DNA from: Symmetrospora coprosmae
Taxonomy: Eukaryota > Basidiomycota > Cystobasidiomycetes > Symmetrosporaceae
DNA: 64,000 nucleotides
Assembly: GCA_008802785.1 (NCBI GenBank)
Contig: VUYT01000044.1
Coordinates: forward strand, 1 to 64,000
Direction of reading: 5' to 3'
Translations under genes and position numbers: made by a program
Notes under the pieces: model-generated
Told to the model about the DNA's origin: nothing
The model's input: only the letters and a program-made list of their open reading frames with translations
Databases searched by the model: none
In this document: piece by piece, positions 44,838 through 56,917 of the stretch
How positions within the stretch are numbered: position 1 is the stretch's first letter
Layout of the letters: each line of letters opens with the position of its first letter

Positions 44838-47800
44838 ATGAGCAGGCCTCCCAATAGCAACAGCAACAGCAACAAGCAGTCGACCCTCTTTGGCTACTTC
44901 AACAAGAAGTCTGCGGGAGGAGAGCCATCCTCGTCCTCGTCGCCCGCTGCTGCAGGACCGAGCAGGAGCGCGAGTGCGAACGGCTCAAGCAGCAACAGCA
45001 AGGCCAAGAGCAGTGATGGAGCAAGCACGAGCAAGACCAACGGTAGCAAGAAAGCTCCTGCCTCTGCTGCCGAGACACCCTCTGCCTCGCGTCCATCCGC
45101 GAGAACACCCCTGTCGGAGAGCGAGACGATAGACCTCAGCTCAGAAGGGCCAAATGGAGACGAAGACGAGGACGACAACAACCTCCCAGAAGCTCCGACT
45201 ACCAAGACCCCCCTCACCGCATTCACGTCTCAGCAATCGTCTGCCAAGAGTGGGCCATCCGCAAGCTCGCTCAAGGACAAGGCGACGAAAGGTACTTCCA
45301 AGAGCAGGACGGCATCGGCATCCGAAAGCGAGGGTGGTCGCGATGGCGACGCCAGCATGAGTGCTGGTGAAGGGCTCAGCGGCGTCTCTGGAAGCGAGAT
45401 GGATCTCGACGAGGCGGGTGACGTAGAGGAAGAAGAAGAGGGCAGTCGGCCAAAGAGGAAGGCCTCGCAGGTATGTCGAGGGAAATAACAGACCTCGCTC
45501 GTCCGGCTCTGACGCGTATCTCCTCCTCGTCTCCGGCAGTCGCGCGCCAACAAGCGACAGATTGTCCTCTCTGACGAAGAGAACGAAGACGAGGATGAAG
45601 CAGGCAGCGCGTTCGATGATGCGGGCTCCTCAGCTTCAGGGTCAGCTCCGCCGAAGAAGAAGAGCAAAGGCGCTGTGTCTGGCAAAGCTAAATCGAACAA
45701 GCGAGCCAAGTCCGAATCACCGCTCATGCTGTCCAGCGAGGACGAAGAGGAGGATTTCGATGACGATGCTGTAGACTGGGATGCAGCCGCTGAGCTCAGT
45801 GACGCATCAGGCGGAGGTCGAGCGGGCAAGGCAAGCAAGGGGAAAGGGCGGGCTGCTCCTGTCGCAAAGAAGGCGGCTGGCAGCTCGGCAGGTGCAGCAA
45901 AAGACAAAGCTGTGCAGAAGAAGCTGCCAGGCGGACGGCCTGCTCCTGTGAGGCCGATGACTTCGACATGAGCGAGCATGGACGCTACTTACCACGCGTT
46001 CCTATTTCCTCTAATGCAGAAGAGCCAAGGCTCTACAGACAGTTTCAAGACGGTGGCGGACCTTGAGCGTGCTGTGAGTCTTTGGCATCTTCGGCTCCCG
46101 TGTTGATTTGTTCTAATATCGTGCTCGGCAAGCAGAAGCGGCAGAAGGCGTATATCGAGGAAGGCGGCGAGACTTTCGATTTTCTCCGCGAGGATATCAT
46201 TCGGGACGCAAGCAAGAAGCGCCCTGGTACGTACACTACCAGCAAGACTCGCTTGCACGTGTACGCGACCGCTGACTGCTCCTTTCACGCACACATCCTG
46301 CACAGACGACCCCGAATATGACCCACGCACCCTCTACATCCCCAAGAAAGCTGAAGATTCCTTCACGCCGTTCGAGCAGCAGTTTTGGGACATCAAGAGG
46401 AATCGTGAGTCGGGGTGTGTATGCGACGCCAGCTCCAATTGTGGTCTCGCTAAGGCATCGATGCTCGCAGACATGGACACGGTCCTTTTCTTCCAGAAGG
46501 GCAAATTCTTCGAGCTATACGAGCAGGATGCCGACATTGGAAGCCAGGTCTTTGACCTCAAGGTGCGTGTTTCTGCTTCAGCGTGTGGCTGTTCCTGCGA
46601 TCTGGCGGATGGATGATTGATGTTACCATCTCACATCTCCAGCTCACTGGCAGAGTCAAGATGCGTATGGTGGGTGTACCGGAGGCGTCCATCGACTATT
46701 GGGTGGCCAAGTTCCTCGGGCAAGGATACAAGGTTGGCCGGGTCGAGCAGGCCGAGACGGCCCTGGGAGCAGATCTGCGGAGGAAAGACGCGAAGGGAAG
46801 CAAGACGTCCAAAGCGAAAGCTGGTCCGAACATTGTGAATCGCGAGCTCAAGACCGTCCTCACCACCGGCACGGTAGTCGATGGCGAGCTCATGACGGAC
46901 GACCTGAGCGTGCACTGCATAGCCATCAAGGAGAGCTTTGTCGAGGGTAATACCAATCCGACATTCGGTATCGTCGTAGCGGACTGCTCTACCGCCGAGT
47001 TCCAGCTCTGCACGTTCCAGGTAAGATTGTACGCGTCTGTAGCGGATACTCCAGGCGGTCTAATCACCTTGCATTTCATCGCGCTGCAGGACGACGCTTG
47101 TCGCACACAACTCGAGACAATTATCCGTCAGCACCGGCCGCGCGATCTCGTTTACGAGCGAGGCAATCTCTCCGGGCCGACTACTCGGTTGCTACGCGCA
47201 GCGGGCGGCCTGGCCTGCCAGTGGACAGGCCTCAAGCCTGGTACCGAGTTCCCAGCTGCAGAAGACGCGCTCGGCCAGATTCGAGAGCTGTTCAACGGCA
47301 AGGATGCCGATGGCGAAGACGCGGAGATGGACCTGGACGCAGAGGGCGACGAGCGGGTCCCTCAGCAGATCAAGGAATTGTACGGGAGTGCAGAGACGAT
47401 GTCCGCGCTGGGAGGCATGCTCTACTATCTGAAAGGGGTGGGTGGCTGTCAGTGCACAAATGTCGGCTTCTTCCGGCTGACCCTATCCCCACAGCTCAAT
47501 CTCGACAAGGATCTCCTCACCGTCAACAACTTCAGTGAGTGTGCGATGCGCACTGAGGTAGTCGAGTTCTTGCTGAGCGCTTTTATCATCCAGACATTTT
47601 CGACCCCATTCGCGATGGGCAATCGCTTATCCTCGACGGCCAAACCCTGGCGCACATCGAGATCCTCCAGAACTCCGACGGAACGGACGAAGGCACCCTC
47701 TTCAAGCTGCTGTGCAGGTGCAGCACGCCCTTTGGCAAGAGACTTTTCAAGATCTGGGTCTGTCAACCTTTGCGGAAAGCCAAGGACATCAATGCGAGGT

Positions 47801-50024
47801 GGGCTAGTTCGGTATGCCGCGTGACACGAGCATCGTCTTGCTCATTGGTACTGCCATCTCAACGCAGATTGGACGCCGTCGAGGACATTATGGACGCGCC
47901 CGCCTTCCTCAAGGCCTTTGATGAAGAATGCAAGCGCATGCCCGACCTCGAGAGGCTTCTGAGCAGGATTCACGCTGGCAGTTGCCGCATCAAGGACTTG
48001 TGTGTTAGAAATACTGCTTGATCTATGAATGACGCTAAGGCTTTACGTCCATGCGCAGCCTGAAGGTCCTCGACACCTTCGAGAAACTGGGCCTGCTCAA
48101 CGAAAAGCTCATTCAAGCCACAAAGGACTTCAAGTCAAAGACCTTGCCTGCGCTGCTGCGCTCATCGCCCGACCTCAACTCCATCGTCGCGGAACTTCGT
48201 CAAATGTTCACACCCAAAGACGGTGAGTTTGGTCGCCTATGACGTACACGCTGCTCGGCTTATGCTTAGCTTTATCCAACAGACGAACTCACGCCTACAA
48301 AGGGTGTCGATCCAGAGTACGACGTGAGGATCATCACTACCGGACCTTTTCTGCCGTGCGCTGACGTATTCGTCTCACTACTCTCAGGCCACTCGCGAGG
48401 CAGTTGCGGAGGTTGAGGAGCAACTCGATGAAATACTCGCAGGGTATCGCAAGATGTACAAGTCCGTCAACTCTGCAGACGTGAAGGCTGAGCGTTAGAC
48501 TGACTCCACCATGTCGCAGGGAGAAATCGATCGAGTACCGGGATATCGGCACCAAAGACATTTTCCAGATCCAGTGTCCCGTCAAGCTGAAGGTGCCAAA
48601 GAACTGGACGAAGGTGTCTGGCACGCAGCAGGTCACGAGGTACTACTCGCCAGAGGTCCTAACGCTAGTGAAGCAGCTCAAGGAGGTCAGAGAGAGGCGA
48701 GACCAAGCCAGCAAGATCTTCCAGTTCAAGGTGGGCGTCGTGCCAACCTGTCGCGTAAGGCCGTACTTACTCAAGCGGAGTACAGGTCTACGAGAAGTTT
48801 AGCGAGGACTACGCGACATGGCTCAAGGCCGTCAAGCTCGTAGCCGAGATTGACTGCCTTGTCAGCCTGGCCCGCTCGTCAATGGCTCTTGGCGAACCTG
48901 CTGTTCGACCCGAGATTATCGAGAGCCCCGAAGCATTTGTCGAATTTGAGGAGCTTCGCCACCCATGCGTCTTCAGCGCTACTGTCGACTTCATCCCAAA
49001 CGATGTCAAGCTCGGAGGAAGCGACGAGCGCAAGATGGTCCTTCTTACCGGTCCCAATGTGAGTCCCGCCGGTTTCCCTAACCATGACGCTGCTGATTGC
49101 GTCCTCATGTAACAGATGGCCGGAAAGTCGACACTGCTTCGCATGAGTTGCGTCGGCCTGATCATGGCGCAGCTCGGTTGCTACGTGCCCGCCAAATCTG
49201 CGCGTATTTCGCCTTGCGACCGTATTGTCTCGCGAATGGGTGCTGCCGACAACATGCTGGCCGGGCAGTCGACTTTTAGAGTAGAGATGGAGGATTGCAG
49301 AAAGATTCTGGTGGAAGCCACGCCAAAGACGCTGGTCATCCTGGACGAGCTCGGTCGCGGGTGGGGCAGTTCCTCTTGATGCAGCGGGCAAGGCTGACTC
49401 CGTGTCTACAGCACGAGCACACATGATGGCCTCAGCATTGCCTATGCTGTCCTGCACCAGCTGGCCGGGCATCTCGGCTGCATTGGCTTCTTCGCAACGC
49501 ACTTTACATCGCTGGTCGACGATTACGCCATGCATCCACAGATTGCGCTCAAGCACATGAAGACGTTCGTCAATGAGGAAAGTCGTGAGGTGACTTTTCT
49601 GTATCGACTGGCAGATGGCTGCTCGCCCAAGTCCTACGGTCCGCATGTGGCTTCTAGTGAGTCTGGCGAATAGCGTCTGCATCCGCTCTAGCTGACGATT
49701 ATCGTACGCAGTGGCCGGCGTGCCCCGTGATATCGTCGAGCGGGCTATTGGTGTCTCGAAAGAGTTCGAGGACCGCACTCGTGCCCACGAAGCCAGCAAG
49801 AGGAAGGATCAGGTCGCGCCTCTGGACCATCAGGCGAATGTGTCGTACCGTGAGTGCCGTCATTCCGTGAGTGTGAGCCCTGCTGAGCGTTCCCAGCCGC
49901 AGTCCTCAAGCTCGCGAGTCAGGACTCGGTGCCGTTCACCCAGCAGCTCGTTCCCGTGCTCAAGCTTATTCGTAGCAAGGTCAGGTGCGCCAAAGATGAG
50001 AAGATCGAGGAGATGGAGGAGTAA
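44838..50024 (+). CDS. MSH6: DNA mismatch repair protein MSH6
   Basis: A large multi-exon gene. The N-terminus has a PCNA-binding box ([12 protein letters not shown]) followed by a long disordered Ser/Lys/acidic region. The mismatch-recognition domain includes [20 protein letters not shown] (Phe-x-Glu reader) and [15 protein letters not shown]. Connector and lever domains follow. The ATPase has Walker [18 protein letters not shown] (an intron splits GPN/MAG), the ABC-type loop [19 protein letters not shown], Walker [12 protein letters not shown], and [11 protein letters not shown] after an intron. THFTSLV, the helix-turn-helix end ([17 protein letters not shown]) and the acidic C-terminus KIEEMEE complete it. 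MSH6 pairs with MSH2 to detect base mismatches and small loops. Confidence 0.95.
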
Positions 50025-50370
50025 CTGTCGTTGTAGCTAGATGCAGAAGTGCCAGGTATGTGTAGCAACGAAGAAGCGTTCGCGCCTTCCTGAAGTGCCT
50101 GAAACGCGTTTTTTGTCGCGTGAGCAGTCCGACACATGACAGTCCGGACTGCATCGACACCCGAAGAGACTGCAGAGGACCAGGGGAATCTGCGAGCTCT
50201 TATAGCAATGAAGTGATGCTTCTGTGAGCTCTCCGCATCTGCTGCTCGGCCGCGCCGCCACCGAAAAAGTTGGGCATTTCTCCGTTTTTCGTGAAACTGC
50301 GGGAATCGCTCTAGAATCGCAAAAAGAAATTCTCGACATCCGGAGAGATGCAGGACACAGCTAAAAAAAT
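50025..50370. other. Intergenic between MSH6 and tRNA-like gene
   Basis: No coding signal is seen. A T-run terminator for the minus-strand tRNA-like gene is read from 50363-50369. Confidence 0.6.
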
Positions 50371-50473
50371 TGACGAGAAGGAGATTCGAACTCCTGCTCT
50401 TTCGAACCACGGAATCACTGGTGTGATGTTGAATCAAGGGAGAACCTTAACGTGGCGCCTTAGACCGCTGTCG
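50371..50473 (-). tRNA. Intron-bearing tRNA-Leu(AAG)-like gene with atypical 5' end
   Basis: On the minus strand the T arm (AGGAG, loop TTCGAAT, CTCCT), the 3' acceptor strand TCTCGTC, discriminator A and a T7 terminator follow each other exactly. The D-region AGCGGTCTAAGGCGCC is leucine-type. The anticodon stem CCACG/CGTGG encloses TTAAGG, so the anticodon is AAG after removal of a 32-nt intron, whose CCTT can pair with the AAGG as in normal pre-tRNAs. The expected 5' acceptor strand (complement of TCTCGTC) and the GCCG of the D stem are not found. The 5' end is therefore uncertain and the gene may be a pseudogene. Confidence 0.6.
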
Positions 50474-50614
50474 TTAGGGTGGGGCACAGGTCAGATACGC
50501 TAACCGGGGATACTGATCGAAAAGGAGACGTACCTCGGCCATCTCGCCTGCTATGTGCCTTGGAAAACATAAATTTATATAATGTTTGGCGTTCGTCTTT
50601 CTGGAAGCTCCGCT

Positions 50615-52456
50615 CTATCGCGGGGCCTTCTTGGAGCGCTTGGCCTTGCTCTGCTCCGCCGCCTCCCGCTCTCGCTTCTTCTCGGCCATGAGTGCGCGGT
50701 GCTTAGCTGCAGCTGACTGCGTGTTCGCCGTCCATCGATCCTTGTTAACTGCGGCAATGTTGGAAGGCTGCTGCGGGATGGGGAGGGAGCTGGCCTTGAG
50801 GACTTCCTCCTCGGTAGCAGCCCTCCTGCTGACGCGCACATTCGAATGATTGGTGATGTTGGTGATCTTCCTGTTGGTGAGTCGCATAGAGTTGTGGCCA
50901 TCCGGCTTCTCCTGGGGCCTCACGGCGGCGGCCTTTTGGTGCGGGGCAAGGCCACCGTAAACCTGAGAAGGCTCTCCGAGGAAGGCATCGTCGTGAGGAC
51001 GGGGTAGAAGGTCGGTGAAGTTGGTGCGGTGGTAGCCGTAGGCAAGGTTTGCCATAGCGCAGCCTGGGAGTCCGCTCGCGTGTCCAAAGCGCGCTTCCCA
51101 GCCGGCTTTGTCGTCGTAGACAGGGAAACGGAGAAGGGCCCCGGTTTCATCGTCGACAGTAACAGACTCGACGCATAGCTGCAGCCAGAACGACAGAATA
51201 TCGAGCTTCGAATAGAGCGTCTTGAAGCCGGCGGCGTCAAAGTAGTTGATGTTGAAATGCTCCGCGCCTGTAAAGTCACCGAGCGCGATGCAAGCGGCTT
51301 CCAGGATGCTCCGGAACTCCTTGGGCCAAGACTCGTCGATTTTGACCAAGGCGAATTTGGTCCAGTTGACGAGGCTGTTCGCCTTCCGATCCTTGCCTGC
51401 GAAAGTGGGGAAACCTGTCAGGCCGCGTACATTGTACTTCATGCCATGCGAGAGAGAGACGCGCGACCTACCGACGAACTCGCGGACGTAGTAGTTGACT
51501 CCTGTTGACTTCTCGTGCTCCTTCATTCGGCGCTTGAAGAGATCTGTGTACCCGAGATATCCCTTCTCCTTGTGTATACCGGGAGCGCGAAGCGCGTAGA
51601 AACCCGCGCTGTTTCCCGGGAAGCGTGACGAGCCGAAGCGGTGGCGCTTGCGAACAAAGGTGCGGAGCGCCACAGGCTTCCCGGACTGGGCCGAGCTGCG
51701 CGGGATGAATGCAATCACCGTGATGAGACCGGAAGCAAATCAGCGCGGCTCGTCCCCCTAATTGTGTACTGGTGAGTTGCGAGCCTGATGAACACCTCTG
51801 CTATACACCTACCTGATGAAGTCATCCATCCAGTCTTTCTCCTGCATGAGGAGAACGGCCACAAGCACGTGGAAGTTCTGGAGACCAGGAAGCCCGCCCA
51901 CAGCGGCAGAGACGGCGGCAGACGGAAGATTGAGAGCCCATCGGGGCAGAGAAGATCTCGCTCTATCGATGTATCGAAGCAGCCCTTGGTCGCCGACGAG
52001 GCTGCGATGCAACAGGCGTATTGTCAGCCAAAGTGTTTCCTCAGCGGCGAGAAGCCCAGCACAACGCACTGGAGCAAGGGATCCCGGTTGAATTGCATCT
52101 TGACGTACTCTCCGACGCAGAACAGCTGCGTGATGGACGTACTCTCGTCAGTGCGCGCCCGTCTGGACTAATGCTTTGCAGCCCACCTTCTCCATGTCAG
52201 CGGCAGTGAGTCCAACCGCCACGAGGACGCGCAGCAGCTCCTGGTCGAGTTCGTCGTCCGTCAAGCGGCGATGCGTGTGCCGAGCCTTGCGAGAGGTCTG
52301 ACTGCCATGCTGAATGTCGCCTTCAATGTCGGCCAACGCGTTGAGGAGCTCCTGGAACTGCCCAAGCTCCCGGAACGCCTGGGCCTCCATGGCTCGGATG
52401 ACGCGCTCCTGCCAGCTGAGCGGCGCAGCTGGGGGCGTCTCTGCATTGTCAGACAT
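50615..52456 (-). CDS. GIY-YIG-domain protein with unknown N-terminal half
   Basis: The C-terminal frame (50615-51718) contains a GIY-YIG nuclease-like core: GFYALRAPG, then KGYLGYTDLFKRRMKEHEK (Tyr-Leu-Gly, Arg and Glu-His positions). A long body with LPGCAMANLAYGYHRTNF follows, and a Lys/Arg-rich nuclear-type end (EKKREREAAEQSKAKRSKKAPR region). It has no ATG before the core, so an upstream exon is needed. Splicing AG/C at about 51811 to 51692 joins it in frame to exons starting at ATG 52456 (MSDNAETPPAAPLSWQERV; LTDDELDQELLRVLVAVGLT; LVGDQGLLRYIDRARSS; LLMQEKDWMDDFI). Without that splice the upstream part would end DDFIR and stop. The N-terminal half is unrecognised. It is not SLX1, as the RING end is missing. 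The fusion model is likely but not certain. Confidence 0.55.
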
Positions 52457-52678
52457 GACCGCTGTGCTATGCTGATGCGACTGGGAAGCTGTGTGTGTTT
52501 GCCGTGCTGCGATGCAAGTGGAGTGATCCAATTGGCGCGTTGCAGCTCCCGAAGCGCCGCCACCATTGACCTCTGAGGAGACTGACGCGCCGCTTTGCTT
52601 TGGTCTCTCACCCACTACCACTGCATCAGACACCTGATTCCACTAGTACAGCAGCATCACCTTATACATCTCATCACC

Positions 52679-54371
52679 ATGTCCAACGTTGTGTTCCCTC
52701 CTCCCGGCGAGCCTGTTCCCATCCCCGAGGGGGGATTGAAGAGGCGCAAGCAGTCGCTGGCCAACCGCTACTACGACGCGTTCATGGCGAGCCAGCAAGG
52801 CGGCAGCCAGCCCGCTCCGCACGATGTCTTCACCGAGCTGGTCGAGGACATCTGCTTCGCCATCGACCTGCCCACGGACACGGTCGACGGCAATGTTCTC
52901 ATCCGCCACTTACTCTACCATCTACCGACCCAGAACACTCCTATCGTTGCTCAGGCTGTACAGCTGGCGTTCGGCGAGTGATAGCACAGCGCCACTTGCA
53001 CGTCAGACTGCGCATCTGCACAATCAGCTGAGGCAATGCTCGCGCTGTTCCCCGGTCCTACAGGTGCCTGTCTCCCTCACCTCGATTTGCGAAATGTCGC
53101 CGTGCACAAGGGTCGCCTGGCGTACCACAAGCACGTCAAGTACGGGAGCTTGCCTGAATCCTATCAGTCTCGCGGAGACACTCTGTACGGCAACTTCAGA
53201 GCATCGCTGTCTACGTCGACCTACCAGCAGCGTGAGCCGTACCGCTCGCCCCGCAACTTGATCTCCATGGGAGAGGCTCTGGCAGCAATCTCTGAATTCT
53301 GCGAGATCGAGGCGGAGGAGTTCTATGAGGTGTCGCGCGGCACGATCGACAAGGACGTGCATCAGGCCAGCACCCTCCTGCGCGCGGCCATCACCGTGCG
53401 AACGCTGCGCGAGCTGCAGGACGTGACGACCTTCATCGAGCAGTGCCTTGACACTGTCGAGGACTTTGCGGCAGGGGCCGGGCTCAACGACCATCACAAC
53501 TCGAAGAGCAAGATCAAGGTCACTACTGGATCCTACAGGCGTCCCGGACTCCAAGCGGGCAAATGGGCCAAACGCGCCCCAGACTGGGTGAAGGACGCGC
53601 AGGACGTGAGTCGCCGCTATTCGTGGCTCCGCATACCTTCACGATACTGACACGATGCCAACAAACTCTTACAGTACGCGCGAGGTCCGGACACGACGGA
53701 GGACGAGGTCAGAGCCCTCCTGCGCCGGCCATTCCCCCACGAGGAGAATGAGGAGCTGCGCCGCCGCTTCCATGCGAAGCTGAAGGAGGTGTCGAAGGAT
53801 GCGGGCTATCCCAGGCCTTCGTTCATTCTTCAGGCAATCTATCGTACGTACGACCCGTATGCCGGGAACTCTTTCGGCCGCAGCCTTGTTGAGGTGGAGA
53901 AGGAGGCCATTCTCTGGCACATGGGCAAGGAGGACTACCAGGAGTCATTCGCAGGCGCTCTGCGCATTACATGCGAGGAGGTCGCTCTTGCTCACAGGAA
54001 GATTCTGCGGTGCGTACAGGGTCTAGCTGCAATTAGGCGATTTTCGGAAGTCTGCTGACTCGCGCTTCACTTCCCATCCTCGCAGATGTCTCGCATCCTA
54101 CAAGAACCTGGGTGCGGCCATCGCCGCCGTCCTGCTCAAGTACCCCAACGCGCCTCCCGCTCGCCTAACCGGCCAGGAGATCCAGGCCCTCCTCCAGGAG
54201 GCACGCAACGAGAAGAAGAGGCAGAGGCTCAACGGGCCTGGAGCTGCCGCCGAGGCCAGCACTTCCGCAGCTTCGACCTCAAGCAGCAAGGCTTCTGGCG
54301 GCAAGAAAGGCAGGAGATCGGGCGATGCAGGGAACGACGCGGGCAAGAAGAAGCAGAAGCGCCAGAAGTAG
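52679..54371 (+). CDS. Unrecognised basic-tailed protein
   Basis: The start MSNVVFPPPGEPVPIPEGG is followed by LKRRKQSLANRYYDAF and DVFTELVEDICFAIDLP. An intron of uncertain edges (about 52965-53035) leads to a large exon (TGACLPHLDLRNVAVHKG, LISMGEALAAISEFCEIEAE, LQDVTTFIEQCLDTVEDFAAG). Next come an exon with DEVRALLRRPFPHEENEELR and ILWHMGKEDYQESFAGAL, and a last exon with LGAAIAAVLLKYPNAPPARL and a Lys-rich tail (GKKKQKRQK). It is mostly helical with a nuclear-type basic end. I do not recognise the family. It is divergent from the GIY-YIG gene with 222 bp between starts. Confidence 0.6.
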
Positions 54372-54545
54372 GGCGGTATGCAATTGTAGCGGAATTGTGC
54401 GGGTTGTCTGGGCCGCGCTGGTGTAACTCCAGTATTGAGATACAGCCTTGATGCAAGAAGTAATTGGAGGAATGGCCGAGGTTTACCTCCTTTCAGTTCA
54501 GCATTCAGCAGCGGGCGTCGTCTAACCGTGTTCCTGCCCCCGACC

Positions 54546-54600
54546 ACAGCGGTCTAAGGCGCCACGTTAAGGTTATCTTGATACAGCATCACAATAGTGA
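54546..54600 (+). pseudogene. Partial copy of the tRNA-Leu-like gene (5' half plus intron)
   Basis: A 27-base block (AGCGGTCTAAGGCGCC through TTAAGGTT) matches the tRNA-like gene at 50371-50473 exactly, in opposite orientation. The intron is then about 80% alike (CTTGATACAGCATCACA and AGTGA). After that the T arm and acceptor strand are not recognisable, and no T-run terminator follows. Confidence 0.6.
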
Positions 54601-54682
54601 GCTCGAATGTCGTAGGGAACTTTGTTCCCAATGTGCACCACAACAAGTAAGCCCTGATGCAACATCAACGCGTTGTGCGCGG

Positions 54683-56683
54683 CTAGCCACCAAGATTGAT
54701 TGGCTTGTGCTCTCGCAAGACGAAGGGGACAGACAAGACGGGGACAATGGCAGTCTCGGTGACGACGGCAGTGACGTCTTCTGGGCGGGAGACGTCGTAG
54801 AGGAAGTTGAGGACGCCAAGATTGGGGTTGTCGTTGCTGGAGGGGAGGATAGCGGCGGTGGAAGCTAAAGGGGGGGGGGGGGGATATGGAGAAGCGACAG
54901 CGGTCAGCGAAGCGCACGACAGGTTGGAATCCATTGGAGATAAGACACACCCAGCTCGTTGCCGACAATGCTGTCGAGCATAATCCGATCGCTGAACTTG
55001 TACGTCTCGCAGCAGCAGACGACTGGGATACCAGCCTCCTTGGACATCATGGCTACCATTGCCGTACCCGCTCGCGAGAACATGGCGCCGTTGGACAGCA
55101 TGGCTCCTGTGCCCAGCAGCGTCAAAGAGACGGTGGAGAGGACAGAGCCGATGGATGACAGCAGAACATACGTGCACGGAATGCCGTGCGCCAGCAGCGA
55201 GCGGAGGAGATTCTTGCCTGTTGTAATGATGTCAACGGATGTCTTGCTTACTTGGGGTGTTCGCGGTGGGACTCACCTTCATGCATAGGCCGCGCATCGA
55301 CAATCACGACAGTAAAGTCCTTCCCTTGATCCTTTGCGGCTTTCAAGCCACCTTCCACGAGAGACGACCTCGCGAAGGTCAAGACCGTATCTCCATTCTT
55401 GATCTTGCTGATGGCGAGTTCTTCTATCACCTTTCCTGCGAGCGTGATACGGTCCCGGATAAAGTGGTCTATCCGCTCGCAGAGAAGGTCGCGAGCCTGG
55501 CAGAGGAAGGCAGAGCGTGAGCGGCCTTTCACAACGAGGTCGAACGCAAAAACTCACATCATCGTCGGGCATGTCTAGCGGGATGTGCTGAATCTCCCAC
55601 TTGAGATACCGGATCGCGTTGCCCATGCTAATAGCCATCGGTCTCGCGCGGACGAGATGAGTGATTTGCGGGGAGAGGTACGTAGGCAGATGCCGTGTTA
55701 ATGCCTTGCCAGGCGGGACGACATAGGAGGAGATGACCTGGAGGAGCGGCGGGTCAGCCAGGTCCGTTCTGTCTGCCTCACGGCAAGCCAGGAACGCACA
55801 TCCTTGAATGCTTCGAGCATGGCAACACAACGCGCATTGGCGCCAACAATCTTGAAGTCGGCATATTGCAGTGCGAGTCGCAACACGCTAGGGTGAATCT
55901 GGTCGCGATGCACCTTGGCATTCAACGACTTTGCTGATCTCGGAGGGTCGAGGTGGAGGAAGAGGCTCAGTGGAGAGGCTGCAGAGTGCAACGACGAGGC
56001 TGCCGGTGCGTCATGGGCAGCCTGTCCTGCGCCACTCGTGCCCGTCGCGGTGCCAGAGGTCCCGGAAGCGGCGCCGCCTTGTCGTCCTGAGGGGCCAGAA
56101 CCACCTGCTGCACTGGAAGCTGACGCAGTAGCTGCTTTGCCGTTCCCCTGACTCTGCTGTGATTTGCCAGCACCTCCGCCCTGCTGACCAGGCTTCTTTG
56201 CCGAACTCGAGGCCTCCTTCGCCGCCTTCTCCTTGGCCTTTGCTTCGCGCTGCTTCTCCTGCGGTGTATGCACAGAGGGCGCGTCAGTACGATATATCCG
56301 TGCATCCGTACGCGCCGCATGCGCACTCACCTGGATCTCGCGTCGCTCAGCTGGATTTCGGGGATGCACAAGCGTGACCGCCGCAGATTTACGGCGTCAG
56401 CGTCACGCGGTTCGCGCATAGTAGCAGGCACTCCCGGCTCACCTTTCGTCAGCTCCTTTGCAGGCTTCTTGGGCGGTGCCCTGCTACTGCTGGCTGACCC
56501 CTCTGCTGCATCGTTGCTCTGCTGCTGCTGCTGGTGCTGCTGCTGGACGGCTCCTCCCTTCTGACGCTGCTGCTTCCCGCCTGCAGGCGCGTCGGCCGAG
56601 GCAGCTCCTAATGCGCCTGCGCCTGCGCCTTCCGCTTCCTTTCCCGCTTGCGCTGCAGCTGTGACTGCCGGTGGTACAGACAT
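54683..56683 (-). CDS. GCD2: Translation initiation factor eIF2B subunit delta
   Basis: Multi-exon gene from ATG 56683 (MSVPPAVTAAAQAGKE). A Gln/Ala/Lys-rich disordered N-terminus is followed by the eIF2B alpha/beta/delta regulatory fold: VHRDQIHPSVLRLALQYADF, IVGANARCVAMLEAFKD, VISSYVVPPGKALTRHLPTY, MAISMGNAIRYLKWEI and RITLAGKVIEELAISKI. The Rossmann part has GDTVLTFARSSLVEGGLKAA, FTVVIVDARP, GIPCTYVLLSSIGSVL, NGAMFSRAGTAMVAMMSKEA, VVCCCETYKFSDRI, NLGVLNFLYDVSRPEDV and the end REHKPINLGG. It is a regulatory subunit of the guanine exchange factor for eIF2, the sensor of eIF2-alpha phosphorylation. One intron near the 3' end contains a 14-base homopolymer (54870-54883). Confidence 0.93.
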
Positions 56684-56917
56684 CTCGGTGCGGGTTGTTC
56701 AAACTGGTCAATGCGGTCTCCTGACAAGCTCTGACGGGAATCTTGCTCGGCGAGTCATCCGAAGCAAAACGCCCGAAGCGACAGAAGTGCAGAAAAGCGC
56801 GAATTCGCACGAAACGGCATGCATTTACAGCATTGCATTGATCATTTTTGGCATTGCTGGAATGATGCGGACACGCGTCTAAAGAGGCAGGACGGGCCTG
56901 CTGAACAAACCACACAT

